Source: Cantharellus purpuraceus (lineage: Eukaryota > Basidiomycota > Agaricomycetes > Cantharellales > Hydnaceae). From it: a stretch of DNA of 64,000 bases. How positions within the stretch are numbered: position 1 is the stretch's first letter; each line of letters starts with the position of its first letter. The notes under the pieces were generated by a model, which made no database searches, was not told where the DNA came from, and saw only the letters and a list, made by a program, of their open reading frames with translations. Location: positions 2,914,001 to 2,978,000 of the forward strand of contig JALBUN010000045.1 in assembly GCA_025174535.1 (NCBI GenBank), given 5' to 3'. Both the position numbers and the translations under genes were made by a program. Below are positions 1-10,750 of the stretch, piece after piece.

Positions 1-384
1 CTTCGCCTAGCTTTCCGCGAATTTGGCACTTGTCTGGGTCTTAAGTGTCACACACCTCTCCAACCGACTCGCGTCAAGGAGGCGTGGAATGCCCGCGCGA
101 GCAGTCTCGTAAAGGCTTGGGAAGATCTGGATATTGTTCCCGTACCGAAGCGTATCTCCAGGGTCGGAGAGAAGCTGGTGCCTATTACTCTTGTCATGTA
201 CTGTACAGCTATGGAACCAGGAGGTAGGTCTTCACCAGATGGCTCCCATAGATTACTGATGCCTTTGCGATACAAGTCTTCCGCAAGGCATATTTGGAAA
301 CCGAACCAGTACACTGATCAAATTGACTTTGGGGAGTATAACAACAAAGAAAAGGCAGTCAGGCGTTACAGCTATTGTCCGTAG
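1..384 (+). CDS. 3' end of an unrecognised host gene (5' end outside window)
   Basis: Frame 1 is open from the first base to a TAG at 382-384, about 127 codons. The first ~75 residues read like a real conserved C-terminal segment (FREFGTCLGL, then RVKEAWNARASSLVKAWED, then ITLVMYCTAMEPGG). After that the composition becomes less protein-like, and a GT at about 222 could be a splice donor, so the last part may be intron or 3' UTR. I do not recognise the family and see no catalytic motif. The neighbour downstream on the same strand is the SNM1/PSO2 gene, ~900 bp away. Confidence 0.45.
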   Translation, partial: LRLAFREFGTCLGLKCHTPLQPTRVKEAWNARASSLVKAWEDLDIVPVPKRISRVGEKLVPITLVMYCTAMEPGGRSSPDGSHRLLMPLRYKSSARHIWKPNQYTDQIDFGEYNNKEKAVRRYSYCP

Positions 385-1291
385 ATTGTTTTTCATTTCG
401 GGATTGACGCGGCGATGTGCATTTGATATTAGCGAGATTCCGCGATCAAACGACCTGCGATGATTCTCTGGCTACGCAGAGTATTCAGTGACTCCTCCCC
501 CGTATGCGCAACTATTGTGTACTGTGTTCCTGTACGTTTTATTTTATATGTATCATGATTCTGTACCGTGTCATCAGTCAGTGTGCCATTGCAAACCATA
601 ATTACTGTTCGACACCAGTACTGGCCAGTCGTATCCGTATTCGATGCTGCTGTTGCGGGTATATATATGGAGCGTCAGCCTAATGCAGAGGCTTTACAGC
701 TGCTCAGTGGATTCAGGGTTCTAATCCAGGCTCTCGCTGTATCTATGGCATTGTAACTAATTTTTAGCTTGGGTGGTATAAGTTTATCTATAGGTACCGC
801 ATCACGCCTTGGCATGCAGACATCAAGCATTATTCAACCGCCATCTGAGGAGGCGGTCCTTCGTTTCACAATCGCTCCATCAATCCTATTCCTCGGCACA
901 CCAGGACTTGAGTCAGCTTTCCAGAGACATAATTGACTACTGCGTAATAGTCATGTAAATACGCTCCCCTTAGTCTCTTAGCTTTGAATAAAACCATCAG
1001 ACGTCCGTCCATCTTGACATTCTTGAAAGCTGAGGTGCCTTGTGCACCTTAAGGTCATATGACGCCAATTATACTGAACCTAACTGTTTTCTTTTCGATG
1101 AGTTGTTTTCGTCCCCTTCTGCCCTATGCTTGTAATAATCTGTTGGGTGGTTGGCAAAATGCTGCTGCTCCTTCGGGGCCGTTATATGAGATTACGTGAA
1201 ATGATGATCACCACGTGACATCGTGACTCTGGCGTTTCCCTCTGGTTGACTGTTGTGTGTTTACAAGGCTCAACAGTTCGCTTACTTCTAG
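385..1291. other. Intergenic region upstream of the SNM1/PSO2 gene
   Basis: About 900 bp with no convincing coding frame, no tRNA and no repeat shared with the rest of the window. It should hold the 3' flank of the preceding gene and the promoter of the repair gene. I see no clear TATA box next to the start codon. Confidence 0.5.
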
Positions 1292-3828
1292 ATGGCGGGA
1301 TCTAAGAAGCGGAAGGAACCGGCACAATCCTCTACGCTGCTCGATTTTTTCGCCACTCCGACGCCCTCTGCTAAGAAGACCCGATGTGGAAGCACATCTA
1401 CCATTGTACCAACAAAGAAACGCGTCCCGAGTCCCATCCCAGAACCTGAAGACGTGATTGTCATTTCTGACGATGACCAAGAGGTGAAAGACCCCGGTTC
1501 TATGCTTGTTGACGGGAACAATGCTACAGACATGAAGAATGACTCATCGTTTGGCATGCCCACATTTCTGTTGGAAGACAACTCCGAGCCTCGTCAATGT
1601 CGCGACATCTTGTCTACCGATGCATACGTTGAGTCTTTCTCAAATGAAACCCACAAGAATGTGACTTCGAAGAACACCGAAGCGCGGTATGGTGAGTGGG
1701 GAATGGGTGACGACGAAGCCATGTTTCAAGATGCAGCCGACGAGGACGATGATGACTCGGAAGTCGTTGAAGTAGAAGAAGTCAATACTAGTCTCTGCCA
1801 AGGGAGCTATGACACAAACGATACCGTTTGTCCTGTCTGCGGCAAGATGTTGAACGGATTATTTGTTTCTGTGAATGATTGTCTCCCCTTCCTCTTAACC
1901 CTTCTCACGACCCCGCATGAGTAGGAGGTAGAAAACCACGTGAACGGGTGCCTCGATGCATTGTCTTCCATGTCCTTACCAGATGTCAAGAACAAACCAC
2001 TGTCTACTGTCCAGGCCCCCACTCTTTCTCTTGTCACCTCTGCCTCCACCCCTCCAAAGTCATCAACTGCATTTTCGGTCCTCATGTCAAGTCATAAGGA
2101 AAATAACGCTTGGAAAGAGGCGTCACAGGCTGAGAGCCAAAAGTTTGTTCGAGGTCGGCGACCTGCACCATTTTACAAGGCATGGGCACCATAGACATCG
2201 CAGCTTTGTCATTCCGTTTATAAGGCAATCCATAGGTGATGCAGGGGATGCCAATCGCTGTCGATGCGTTCCGCTACGGAAAAATTCCTGGTGTTACAGC
2301 ATACTTCCTAACGTAAGCCATTATGGCGTTAGATTCACTTCCTATCAGTACGCTAAATGCCTTGAATTCGCATGAATAGCCATGCACACTCTGACCACTA
2401 TACTAACTTATCGTCATCTTGGAAGCATGGCGCCATCTACTGTTCGCAAACCACAGCAAATCTTATCACTCATATGCTGGGCGTAGACCCCATATGGGTT
2501 TTTCCGCTTCCAATGGATATACCCACTGTTGTACCGAACACCGGTGGTGTTGAAGTTACGTTGATTCCAGCAAATCACTGTAAGCTCACTATTGTGTGCG
2601 GTGTGAGACCCAGTTAATCCATACTTACCCAGGCCCCGGTTCGGTTTTATTCTTATTCAAAGGTCAACAGACTGTGACTGCGGGGGACAGCACGTACCGG
2701 TCACCTTTTGTCGGCTCTCAACGCGTGTTTCGATATCTACATTGTGGTGATTTCAGAGCCTGTCCTCAACACGTCCTCCATGCTGAAGTCAAAGGGAAGA
2801 AAATCGATGCTGTTTACCTAGATACAACCTATTTGGATCCAAAAGTAGGTGTTTGACCCGCGTGGACCTGACATCACGATTGACATGCTGCTCATGTTTG
2901 GCTAGTACTGTTTCCCTCCACAGTCTGCAGTGATCTCTGCCTGTGCGGAGCTTGCTTTTCGGATTGTGCGAGGTGATAACCCGCCGGGGGGAATGAACGG
3001 TTCCGAGGAGAAGTCGTTCAAAGGCCAGAATCACCTTACTGACTGGGTCACAAAGAAGGACAAAGGGAAGGCAAAGGAGAGTGTACAAGATGAGCATGCT
3101 CTCGTAGTAGTAGGGCAAGTTGCCGGCTAGTGTTTGCTGTTTCTGAATAGCTGATTTGTTGATAGAACTTACTCAATCGGCAAAGAACGTATTGTTAAAG
3201 GTTGGATTTTAGTCTTTTCTCTGCCAAACTATGCTGAGAATTTTTCATAGCGATTGCTCAAGCACTCTCGACAAAAGTATACTGCGACCCTCGGAAAAAA
3301 GCGATCCTCAAATGTCTGTCTGATGACGAGTTACACGATTTACTTACCGATGATCCGTTCGATGCTGGAGTTCACCTTGTCCCACTCCACGTGATCACAT
3401 CTGATAATTTCAGAGACTACCTTTCGAGATGGAAGGGTCACTGGACGAAGGTAGTTGGCTTCCGACCTACGGGCTGGACATACACGTCCCAAACCGGCGC
3501 CGACACAGTGCCCAATATCTCGCATGTTATAGCCCGGGAGCAAGCGCGTACATTCACACACGCCCACCTGCGACAGATGCGAAGCTCGACACCTACGCTG
3601 ATGCTATATGGCGTCCCATATTCGGAGCATTCGTCGTTTTTTGAGCTTACGTGTTTCGCGTTGAGCTTGGATTGGGTAAAGATGATTGCGACCGTCAATG
3701 TGGGGAGTGCGAAATCGAGGGGTGCGATGGGAAAGTGGTTTGAGAAGTGGAGGGCGGAGAGAATAAAGCGCTCAAAGCTAGGTGGGGAGCTTGATGTTGT
3801 GCAGTATAGACAGGAGGATTACTGGTAG
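1292..3828 (+). CDS. PSO2: DNA cross-link repair 5' exonuclease, SNM1/PSO2 family (eight exons)
   Basis: Metallo-beta-lactamase/beta-CASP nuclease that, in this family, trims DNA ends during interstrand cross-link repair in the nucleus. Spliced exons: 1292-1870, 1925-2179, 2236-2312, 2380-2579, 2633-2844, 2906-3114, 3166-3200, 3251-3828; all phases agree and give 714 residues. The N-terminus has a basic stretch and a PIP-box-like STLLDFF. A UBZ4 zinc finger follows (C180, C183, H198, C202), reassembled across intron 1. The core shows the HAHSDH metal motif (residues ~305-310), NHCPGS, HCGDFR and DTTYLDP, then the C-terminal DRMBL region ending in QEDYW. Introns are 50-67 bp. Two have GC donors (2180 and 3115) and are needed to keep conserved residues. 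No stop or frameshift remains, so the gene looks functional. Start chosen at the ATG opening exon 1. Confidence 0.93.
2180..2235 (+). other. GC-AG intron 2 of the SNM1/PSO2 gene
   Basis: The conserved RRPAPFYK motif ends in AAG directly before GCATGG. Splicing to CCATAG joins it in frame to VMQGMPIAVDAF, the expected continuation. No GT donor in the interval keeps both conserved motifs, and the unspliced frame reaches a stop within a few codons. Confidence 0.75.
3115..3165 (+). other. GC-AG intron 6 of the SNM1/PSO2 gene
   Basis: The donor is GCAAGT, the textbook GC-type donor, after VVVG. The acceptor GATAG restores the conserved GTYSIGKERIVK. The intron is 51 bp. GT donors nearby would break the frame or delete the conserved Gly. 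Confidence 0.8.
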
Positions 3829-4189
3829 CATCAGTGGTAGTAATGACATCTTTGGACCATCTGTAGTTGTAACATTTTACACGGTTTGATTGACTTCTAT
3901 CACCAGTCCGCTTGTATATGTTGTCAGTACACGCGCTGCGCGAGTTCGACAGCATGCAGTGGTATGCTTCCAGGGGTTGGCTTAATCACAATGGTGCGGG
4001 TCAATGCTTGTTTGCCTGGATGTACTTTTTATCAAAGCAAAAATAGATCTGGAAATACTTGTACAACGCAATTTACGAATCCTCCTCGGCCATAAGCAAC
4101 TGATCAGGGCGTCGAGAGTCGTATAGCCGTCTAGCATCCTTGTTGGCCATGATCTCGTCCTACATTTTCCAACCATAATAACAATGCCA
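3829..4189. other. Intergenic spacer downstream of the SNM1/PSO2 gene
   Basis: Single-copy sequence within the window. It has no convincing ORF and no recognisable RNA gene. It should contain the 3' UTR and polyadenylation signals of the repair gene. Confidence 0.4.
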
Positions 4190-4473
4190 GCCTACAAGCC
4201 CTGAGGACATGGATGGCTCGAAGATCGCGTATATCATGCTACGCCAGACGTTGGGTGTAACGCATTAGCATGGCGGGGGTCCCTAGTGGCCCTTGGCGTG
4301 AGTGTGGTGTGCATGTGGCAGGGTCAGTTGCAGAGTGCACGGGTGGAAAATGAAGCAAAGAAAAGAAGATTAAATTTGCACACATAGCTCATTTGGTGTC
4401 TAGACCCGAATCAAGGCATTCAGTGTGGCATGCATTGCAGATATCAACTCATCTGGGATTCTCTGCTAGTGTG
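4190..4473. repeat. Left copy of a ~280 bp direct repeat flanking unit A
   Basis: Nearly identical to 6832-7108, beginning at a shared GCCTAC and including TATCATGCTACGCCAGACG. The pair encloses unit A like long terminal repeats, but the ends lack TG...CA and I see no adjacent primer-binding site. It is not present next to copies B or C. Confidence 0.8.
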
Positions 4474-4877
4474 GCACCTACACGCAAAGTGATTGTGGCA
4501 TTACCACAGCTGAGCGATAGTGGATGTGGATGGTCTGTGTGAGAGGCCCACGTGATGCTTGATGATCGATGCACAACTGAGTGGTAGTGGATGCGGACGA
4601 TCTGTGTGAGAGGCTCACGTGATGCTTGATGATCGATGAACCTTTGAATGGAGCCATTGTACAAAGACGGAGTCGTCGTCTACTCTCCCCCATTGTGCAT
4701 CCGCCACCCAAGGAACACTACAGGAACATTTGCTTTATCCGCTCTCCTTCACCCGCTCACTGTCTCATTGTCACTTGTCCGATCCCAACTCGTGTAAGTT
4801 GATTCCATCAAACACATGCCTTATCGTCTGAATATCAATATTGTCCACCCAGATATCCAGACACATAAAACATCGAC

Positions 4878-5888
4878 ATGTCACGACCAGCCTCGGTATC
4901 GTGAGTACCATTGATGTGTGCGAGACCGTTATCGACTGATGCTATGCATGCCTCCATGCAGACGCCGACATATGTGAGTGGTATCAGTGAGACTAATCAT
5001 GACGTTTGATAAATCATCATCTCATTGTAGTCATTATTCACGCACATCTCGCGAGGCTATGCTCCCCAAGGAGAGCATGAGCTCAAGCAACAACAGCCGT
5101 GAGAAGGATGCCGTGCCAGCACGCTCTGCGAAGTCATCGTGAGTTCTCCTGGTTCAGGGTGGTCATGTATCTCCACTGACTTACATGTTCACTTAGCCGA
5201 AACGTTGTGTGAGTCATTCCATGGAAACAAATACCCTGTCGTTGATGGTTCAATCTCTCCCATTCTAGCACCCGTTCTCTGAAATCCAAACGCAGGCGGC
5301 CTGCAGCCGTAAAGGCTGTGAGAGGTTCATAGTGAGAAATCGTGTTATTGTGTAGCAATTGAAGTTTCCTCACATGTGAGGTCCTTCAGCATGCATGCAT
5401 ATGATCCGGAAGTAGTGTCCTTCGCAAATTTTCTCGAGATGATGACTTCTCCACCAGCATCCGTCGATCGCGCTGAAAGCACCGAAACTTCGTCAACACC
5501 CATAGAGGCGCCTGCCTGCGCCTCGAGCTCAGCACTTGCAGAGACGGTCTCTTCGGCTGAGGGCGCGCCTACTTCGATGTTTGTCGACTGTCATGAGGGC
5601 ACAGACTCCTCCTCCTACCTGCCATATCGCTACCAGCCCGATAGCTACCAGGTCGCCCTCTACCGGCCGGACCCCCACCAGCCTCTGCACCAACCCTATC
5701 AGCCCGACCGGCTGTATCCTCACCAGCCTCCCCACCAGCCCGACCAACCCCATCACCCCTACCATCCTTTCTCCTATAGGGAATCCACTGCTGGTGTTTG
5801 GCGGAGGGTGGCAACACAATATAGTTCAATTGCAGGGGCGTTGGGTCCCAGACCATCAAATAAGTACGTATCACCAAACTCGCAGTGA
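4878..5888 (+). CDS. Repeat-unit gene, copy A: basic N-terminus, Pro/Tyr/His-rich C-terminus
   Basis: Function unknown. Proposed exons: 4878-4900, 4962-4973, 5031-5138, 5197-5208, 5269-5331, 5390-5888. All five introns start GTGAG, end in AG and are phase 2, including two 12 nt microexons. The spliced protein opens with MSRPASVSRRHIHYSRTSRE, has a likely nuclear signal (SLKSKRRRP), a short conserved block (HAYDPEVVSFANFLEMM), a Ser/Thr/Ala-rich linker and a C-terminal run of HQP/YQPD repeats. The same exon structure is kept in copy C and broken in copy B. A GTACGT at 5864 may be another donor, making the terminal exon uncertain; a conserved downstream stretch (5944-6015) could be it. Possibly a transcription-factor-like or captured host gene. 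Confidence 0.5.
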
Positions 5889-5943
5889 GCAGTTGACGAG
5901 ACATGAACAGATGATGGTCACACCCATACCAAAACACAAGGTA

Positions 5944-6262
5944 TCAAGACAGGGGTACGGTGTGAAACTCCACAACCTGGCCGCCTGTCCAGACGGTTGC
6001 TATTGGGAAGGGTGACGATCCATGTCTCCTGACCAAGCAAGTCAACCCAAACTCACCCCCACGACTCCCACCTCTGGTATGCGTTCGAACGAGTGAAAGA
6101 ACATGGCCGTTTTAGCAATTTGACTGGCTATCCCAGTCAGTTCCATTTCCATTCTCCCATCTATACCATCGCGAGTACATGAGGGATCTTGTAAGAATGT
6201 GCACATATACACGAGTTTGCATTGTCTACAGACCGGTATCCTTGACAGTGCAGATCATGGCC
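5944..6262 (+). repeat. First copy of the duplicated 3' tail of unit A
   Basis: This tail segment recurs at 6533-6831 with about 90% identity by eye, and once each in copies B and C. It contains CTCCACAACCTGGCCGCCTG and a conserved stretch near CACATATACACGAGTTTGC. It may include a terminal exon of the unit gene. Confidence 0.7.
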
Positions 6263-6503
6263 TACTGTGGAGAACGAGAGAGTCGACGAACTGATTGTCA
6301 GATAAGCCCTGTTGCATGGGAACGTTCTTGCAAAGAGAAGGAAAAGTATGTGAACGGAAGTGGGTTACGTCATCGGTCACATAATCCATCCCGTGCCCAA
6401 GCACACGCCTTGACCTTCCTTTGTAACCCTCTGGCATTATGCATTTTATTTCTGCAGTATATCATATATCGGTTGTCAATTACGGTTCACGGAGGATGCA
6501 TGA

Positions 6504-6831
6504 TGGTCACCCATCACAATATGCCCCTACATCAAGACGGGGCGCGGTTTGGAACTCCACAACCTGGCCGCCTGTCCAGACAGTTGCTATTGGGAAGGGT
6601 GACGATCCATGTCTCCTGACCAAGCAAGTCAACCCAAACGCACCCCCACGACTCCCACCTCTGATATGCGTCCGAACAAGTAAAAGAACACGGACTTTTT
6701 GGAAATTTGACTGGCCTTCCTAGTCAGTTCCAGTTCCATTATCGCAAGCACATGGTGGGTCTTGTAAGGATGTGCACATATACACGAGTTTGCATTGTCT
6801 ACAGATCGGTATCCTTGACAGTGCAGATCGT
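6504..6831 (+). repeat. Second, partial copy of the unit A tail
   Basis: Begins at ATGATGGTCAC, matching 5911 onward, and ends at the GCCTAC where the right 280 bp repeat starts. Only the tail is duplicated, not the body of the gene, which suggests unequal exchange or a second truncated unit joined in tandem. Confidence 0.7.
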
Positions 6832-7108
6832 CGCCTACGAGCCCCGAGGACATGATTAGCTCGAAGGTCGCTTATATCATGCTACGCCAGACGTTGGGTG
6901 TAACGCATTAGCATGGCGGCGGTAACCCTTGGCGTGAGTGTGGTGTGCATGTGGCATGGTCAGTTGCAGAGTGCACAGGTGGAAAATGAAACAAAGAAAA
7001 GAATATTAAATTTGCACACATAGCTTGTTTGGTCTCTAGATCCGAACAAAGACATTCAGTGTGGCAAGCATTGCAGACATTGACTCCATCTGGGATTCTC
7101 TGCTAGTG
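6832..7108. repeat. Right copy of the ~280 bp direct repeat flanking unit A
   Basis: Matches 4190-4473 through CTGGGATTCTCTGCTAGTG with scattered substitutions and a small deletion. Beyond 7108 the flanks diverge. Confidence 0.8.
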
Positions 7109-7590
7109 GCAGGGGCTAGCAAGAATATATTTGCGTCGCCACCACTCTTTTGCGCGACCGGGAGAAGGAACTCCGCGCTGTGCTCAAGCCGGCGGAATCT
7201 AGTTACATATCCGAAGAGAGAGACACTAAGAAAGAAAGTTGAGGGAAAGTGGAAGGGTGGGGATGTAAAATAGACGAGCGGTCAAAAGTAGGTAGCTTTG
7301 AGTGCGGGTTGTAAGAAAGAAATGCGAGGTATAAAGAGATGGAGAGATATGGTATATATATTGTAACATTGGAATGGTCCGTGCGTGGAGTGGGAGAGTT
7401 GGTAGTGTGGTGCTAAGCTCGCTACCTAAGTCTGGGGAGAGGAAAGATGGAGGGCAGAGGCAAGAAGGAAACTGGTTACACAAGCATTTCTTCCTCCTTC
7501 TTAGGCAGTATGTTTTGAGCTTAGTCAGCTCATACCTCACACTCAGCTCAAACTGTAAGCTACCTAAGAACCCAGAGTCTGCTATGGGGA
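7109..7590. other. Spacer with no recognised gene
   Basis: Purine-rich on the plus strand. A minus-strand ORF of 144 codons (7226-7660) is rich in Leu, Ser and Thr with no family resemblance, and it runs into the adjoining LTR fragment, so I do not accept it as a gene. No RNA gene seen. Confidence 0.4.
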
Positions 7591-7668
7591 GAGTGATGGC
7601 TACAGGACATGATGGGAAGGCTTTTAAGTAGTACACTTCAGTTGTGTGGGGAGCAAACAACTGAAGTG
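7591..7668 (-). mobile_element. Fragment of a Copia-2-type short LTR with terminal hairpin
   Basis: On the minus strand it carries an inverted repeat (CACTTCAGTTG / CAACTGAAGTG) followed by TACTTAAAAGCC and an end in CATCA, like the LTR at 51947-52052 and more distantly 25716-25815. It is cut at 7669 by an L1 LTR fragment. Confidence 0.55.
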
Positions 7669-8138
7669 TGTTTTGGAACCTGCAAAATTATGGTGTTAGG
7701 GCAAAATCTAAATCACCACAATTCCATGAATGAACAGCTGAGAAGAATATCAAACCCTGCTGCAGCACAACTCCACAAACAATTTAATGTTTGTACTTTG
7801 GTCACAATCCTTTGTATTGGTCAATGCAGAATATACGCAGAAAAGTAATACATTTCTTAGCAGCAAGAATTGAATAAGACTTCCAGAGTCTAGAGTTCAC
7901 AGATGCTTAGGGGTCCAGATATTCCAAAAAGAGGGGAATGCACTTAGAGGCTAAAGGAAGTAGGTGGATGAATCCAACTGTCCAACCAGTGACACTCTGA
8001 AGCAGGTAACAGCAATGTGTGAAGTAGTCTACAACTGCTTCACACGAGTTCAAGCTTCTAATGCTCTGCAAAGGCAGTACACACTAGTTACTTAAACAAG
8101 AGCACTAATGGCAGGACTATCAACAGACAATCTCATCC
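7669..8138 (-). mobile_element. L1 LTR fragment (reverse orientation)
   Basis: Begins TGTTTTGGAACC, the reverse complement of the 3' end of the L1 LTRs at 27678, 51729 and 63272. It covers ~470 bp and stops abruptly where a forward L1 LTR begins, so the two are joined tail to tail. Confidence 0.85.
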
Positions 8139-9444
8139 TATATGGGAACTAGTTTTCCCTGGAAAAGATCTCATTTACTGTCCTGAAACTGTACAACTTC
8201 ACTTCATGGCCTTAAAATATCAGCATAAACTTGCTGCTTTCTCTTGATTTAGGGTCACTCAAATATTCTCTATTTTTTCATATTTTTTCAGGAATTTTCT
8301 ATGCAGAAATGAGTTCAAAAACTTATTCTGCTGGGTGAAGTTTTGGACCCACACAGACCCACAAACTTTGCAGGAGTAAGCAGCTTCAAAGTCAGCAGAG
8401 CCACCTGATCAACTGACTCAATCACATGACTCATTTCAATCTCTGATCCAATCTGGTCATCACTGCCAGTAAATGCTTAATATCTTGGCAACCACAGCAT
8501 CTCCTGAGGAGTTGCATTTTTGGTGGAGAGTTCAACTGAAGCTATGCCTGCTCATAGCTGTGCAGATGGTCCTGGGAAATGGAGTATTACCTGAGTTATT
8601 TGACTAATGGTGACTCATGCTATGACTCCTGTGATGACTCATGCCATGAGTCAGAGCAAATCCAAGCAGTTCATTGGCTAGGAAACTTCCACCACTTTCT
8701 CACATATTCCACAGGCTTCCAGTAGTTCCACCTATTAATAAGTAGAAGTTTCCATTAGTCAGCTCCTGTAAATACAATATATATGGAGGTCATTTTGCCT
8801 CTGAAATAACATTCTACCCCATCATTTGCACATCAGTGTGACTAGAGTGACATATGGTGTCATCCTCTATATCTTAGTAACTGTTGATTGTCCAGTTCAA
8901 GGGTTGCTTACAGTTGTGTAACTGTATTTGATTGCACTTGAAGTAGTGATTGTCCTGCTTTGGGTGTGAGTGTAGTATCTACCTCACATGACTACAAATC
9001 TACAGGGTGAGATTGTCTGTCGATAGTCCTGCCATTAGTGCTCTTGTTTAAGTTGCTAGTGTATACTGCCTTTGCAAAGCATTAGAATCTTGAACTCATG
9101 TGAAGCAGTTGCTAGACTACTTCACACATCACTGTTACCCGCTTCAGAGTGTCACTGGTTGGATGGTTGGATTCGTCCACCTACTTCCTCTAGCCTCTAA
9201 GTGCATTCCCCTCTTTTCAGAATATCTGGACCCCTAAGTGTCTGTGAACTCTAGACTCTGGAAGTCATATTCATTCTCTACTGCTAAGAAATGTATTACC
9301 TTCCTGTGTATCATCTGCATTGACCATTACGATGGATTGTAACCAAAGTACAAATGTTAAATTGTTTCTGGAGTTGAGCTGCAGTAGGATTTGATATTCT
9401 TCTCAGCTGTTCATTCATGGAATTGTGGTGATTTTTCCAAAACA
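8139..9444 (+). mobile_element. L1 long terminal repeat, ~1.3 kb (5' LTR of an L1 copy)
   Basis: Starts TATATGGGAAC (TGTATGGGAAC in the other copies) and ends TTCCAAAACA after a small internal deletion near the end. It contains the family's TGACTCA sites (8607-8653) and a TATATATGGAGG box at about 8777. A tRNA-like primer-binding site follows directly, so this acts as a 5' LTR. Confidence 0.85.
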
Positions 9445-9445
9445 T

Positions 9446-9461
9446 TGGTGGATGCTCTGGG
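9446..9461 (+). other. Putative tRNA primer-binding site of L1
   Basis: TGGTGGATGCTCTGGG starts one base after the LTR. Its complement would end in CCA, as a mature tRNA 3' end does. Which tRNA this would be cannot be settled here. Confidence 0.5.
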
Positions 9462-9576
9462 AATTGCTTAAGCAGTGTCTAGAGTGTAGATTCTAAGCAC
9501 CATTGCAGAGATAACCTAACCCTCTATCACTAAGTCCTTACTCAATATAGTTTCTCATAATCTGGAACAAACCAAT

Positions 9577-10750
9577 TTGGAATTTCCAGAGGACAAGCTC
9601 TATAGTCACACTCATCTGCCCTCCTTCTCTAATCCTAACTCTCCTCTTTATCTAAACCCTTATCCAACACCAACTTGTATTCAAACTCATTTTGAATCAT
9701 ATCAACCTCATGACAAGTTGACCTCATTCAAGCTGAGCAACATGTCTACCTCAACAATTCAACAACAACAACAACTTGAGAATGACCTGTCTACTCCTTT
9801 GGCTGCTCAACCAGAGTGACCTATTGCCTCTATTACTCCTGGCTTCTTGCACACTAGATCCCCACTCACTCCTGTGAATGATCTCAACCAGACATTCACC
9901 ATGCATGAAGAGATTAGTGCTGCTGATGTCTCTTTTGCTGTGGAAGTTGATCAGACTAACCATGCACTTACCAATTGGACTTTTGATGGACCTCTAATCA
10001 CAGGACCATTACAAAATGTCTCTGTAGTGCCTGGTAAGCCTTTGAAAAGCTTCAGTGCAGCAAGAGTATGGAGAGAGGTCAGACTTGATCCCCTACTCTC
10101 TTCCAGAAGAGATGCACTCCTTAGCATTGCAGAGATGAGCTTTAATTATGTGGAAGCACCAGGTACTAGAGCTCTGAATTGCCTTGCTATTGGACTCTTC
10201 AAGAAAGAGTTAGTGTTACTCAATGTAGTACTACTTGGACATCCTGGATGAGTTAGTCAACATGGAAGTATGTGGTATTATCTTGATCCATGGAAGTACA
10301 CTCAATCACATTGCAAGTGAAAGAGAAAGTGTTCTGTAGCAGATGAAACTTCCTGCTCCTACTGTCCCTTCATTGCCTTTGGAATGGCCTAGTGACTCCC
10401 TTTGGAGTTCCAAGGACATGGAAGTACTTTATGTTACACTATGTGAAGATGTAGAAATTTTTTTGGCATTTTATTGGGATGCGGTATCCAAGTCTAATGG
10501 TATATGGAAACCAGTCAAGGATGACTTTTTGTCTCCTGCACTCCCAGATATTGCAGAAATGCCTTCTGACATGAATGGTTTCAAAATTTGTTTTGCTGCT
10601 GCCCAAGCTGCTTTGCAGAGAAAGGTTGCTGCAGATACCAGTTTCTATGAAGCCAAGGTCATTAATGCACTGGTGAACCCTATCCTTGAACATGAAGTTC
10701 CTCCTCATGCATCTATGTGTGTCAGAAACATTCAGCAGCCCACTGTTGCC
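9577..10750 (+). pseudogene. L1 internal region: decayed ORF of unknown, perhaps Gag-like, protein
   Basis: Two long frames (9577-10251, with one internal stop near 9820, and 10343-10750) lie between the L1 LTR and a reversed L1 LTR. They encode a low-complexity N-terminus with a Gln run and a helical, acidic segment. I see no protease, reverse transcriptase, RNase H or integrase motif, so L1 may be a non-autonomous long-LTR element. The second frame runs into the next LTR at 10751, which interrupts it; no 3' end is present. The Gag-like assignment rests only on position between primer site and LTR. Confidence 0.45.

Larger units (their letters stand above)
4474..6503 (+). repeat. Repeated gene unit, copy A
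   Basis: Same order and high identity as 52137-54057 (+) and 58489-60222 (-). The shared unit runs from a TCTGTGTGAGAGGC segment through the multi-exon gene to a tail ending near TCACGGAGGATGCAT. In copy A the 5' flank is tandemly duplicated: the segment with TGATGCTTGATGATCGATG occurs at about 4550-4570 and 4620-4638, each next to a CACGTGATG box. No terminal inverted repeats and no obvious target duplication are seen, so this is called a repeat and not a transposon. Confidence 0.8.

Noticed and set aside
568..756. Small ORF upstream of the repair gene
   Set aside because: Only 62 codons, no conserved motif, no splice or start context; likely untranslated sequence.
7226..7660. 144-codon minus-strand ORF
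   Set aside because: Low-complexity, overlaps an LTR fragment, no recognisable domain or start context.
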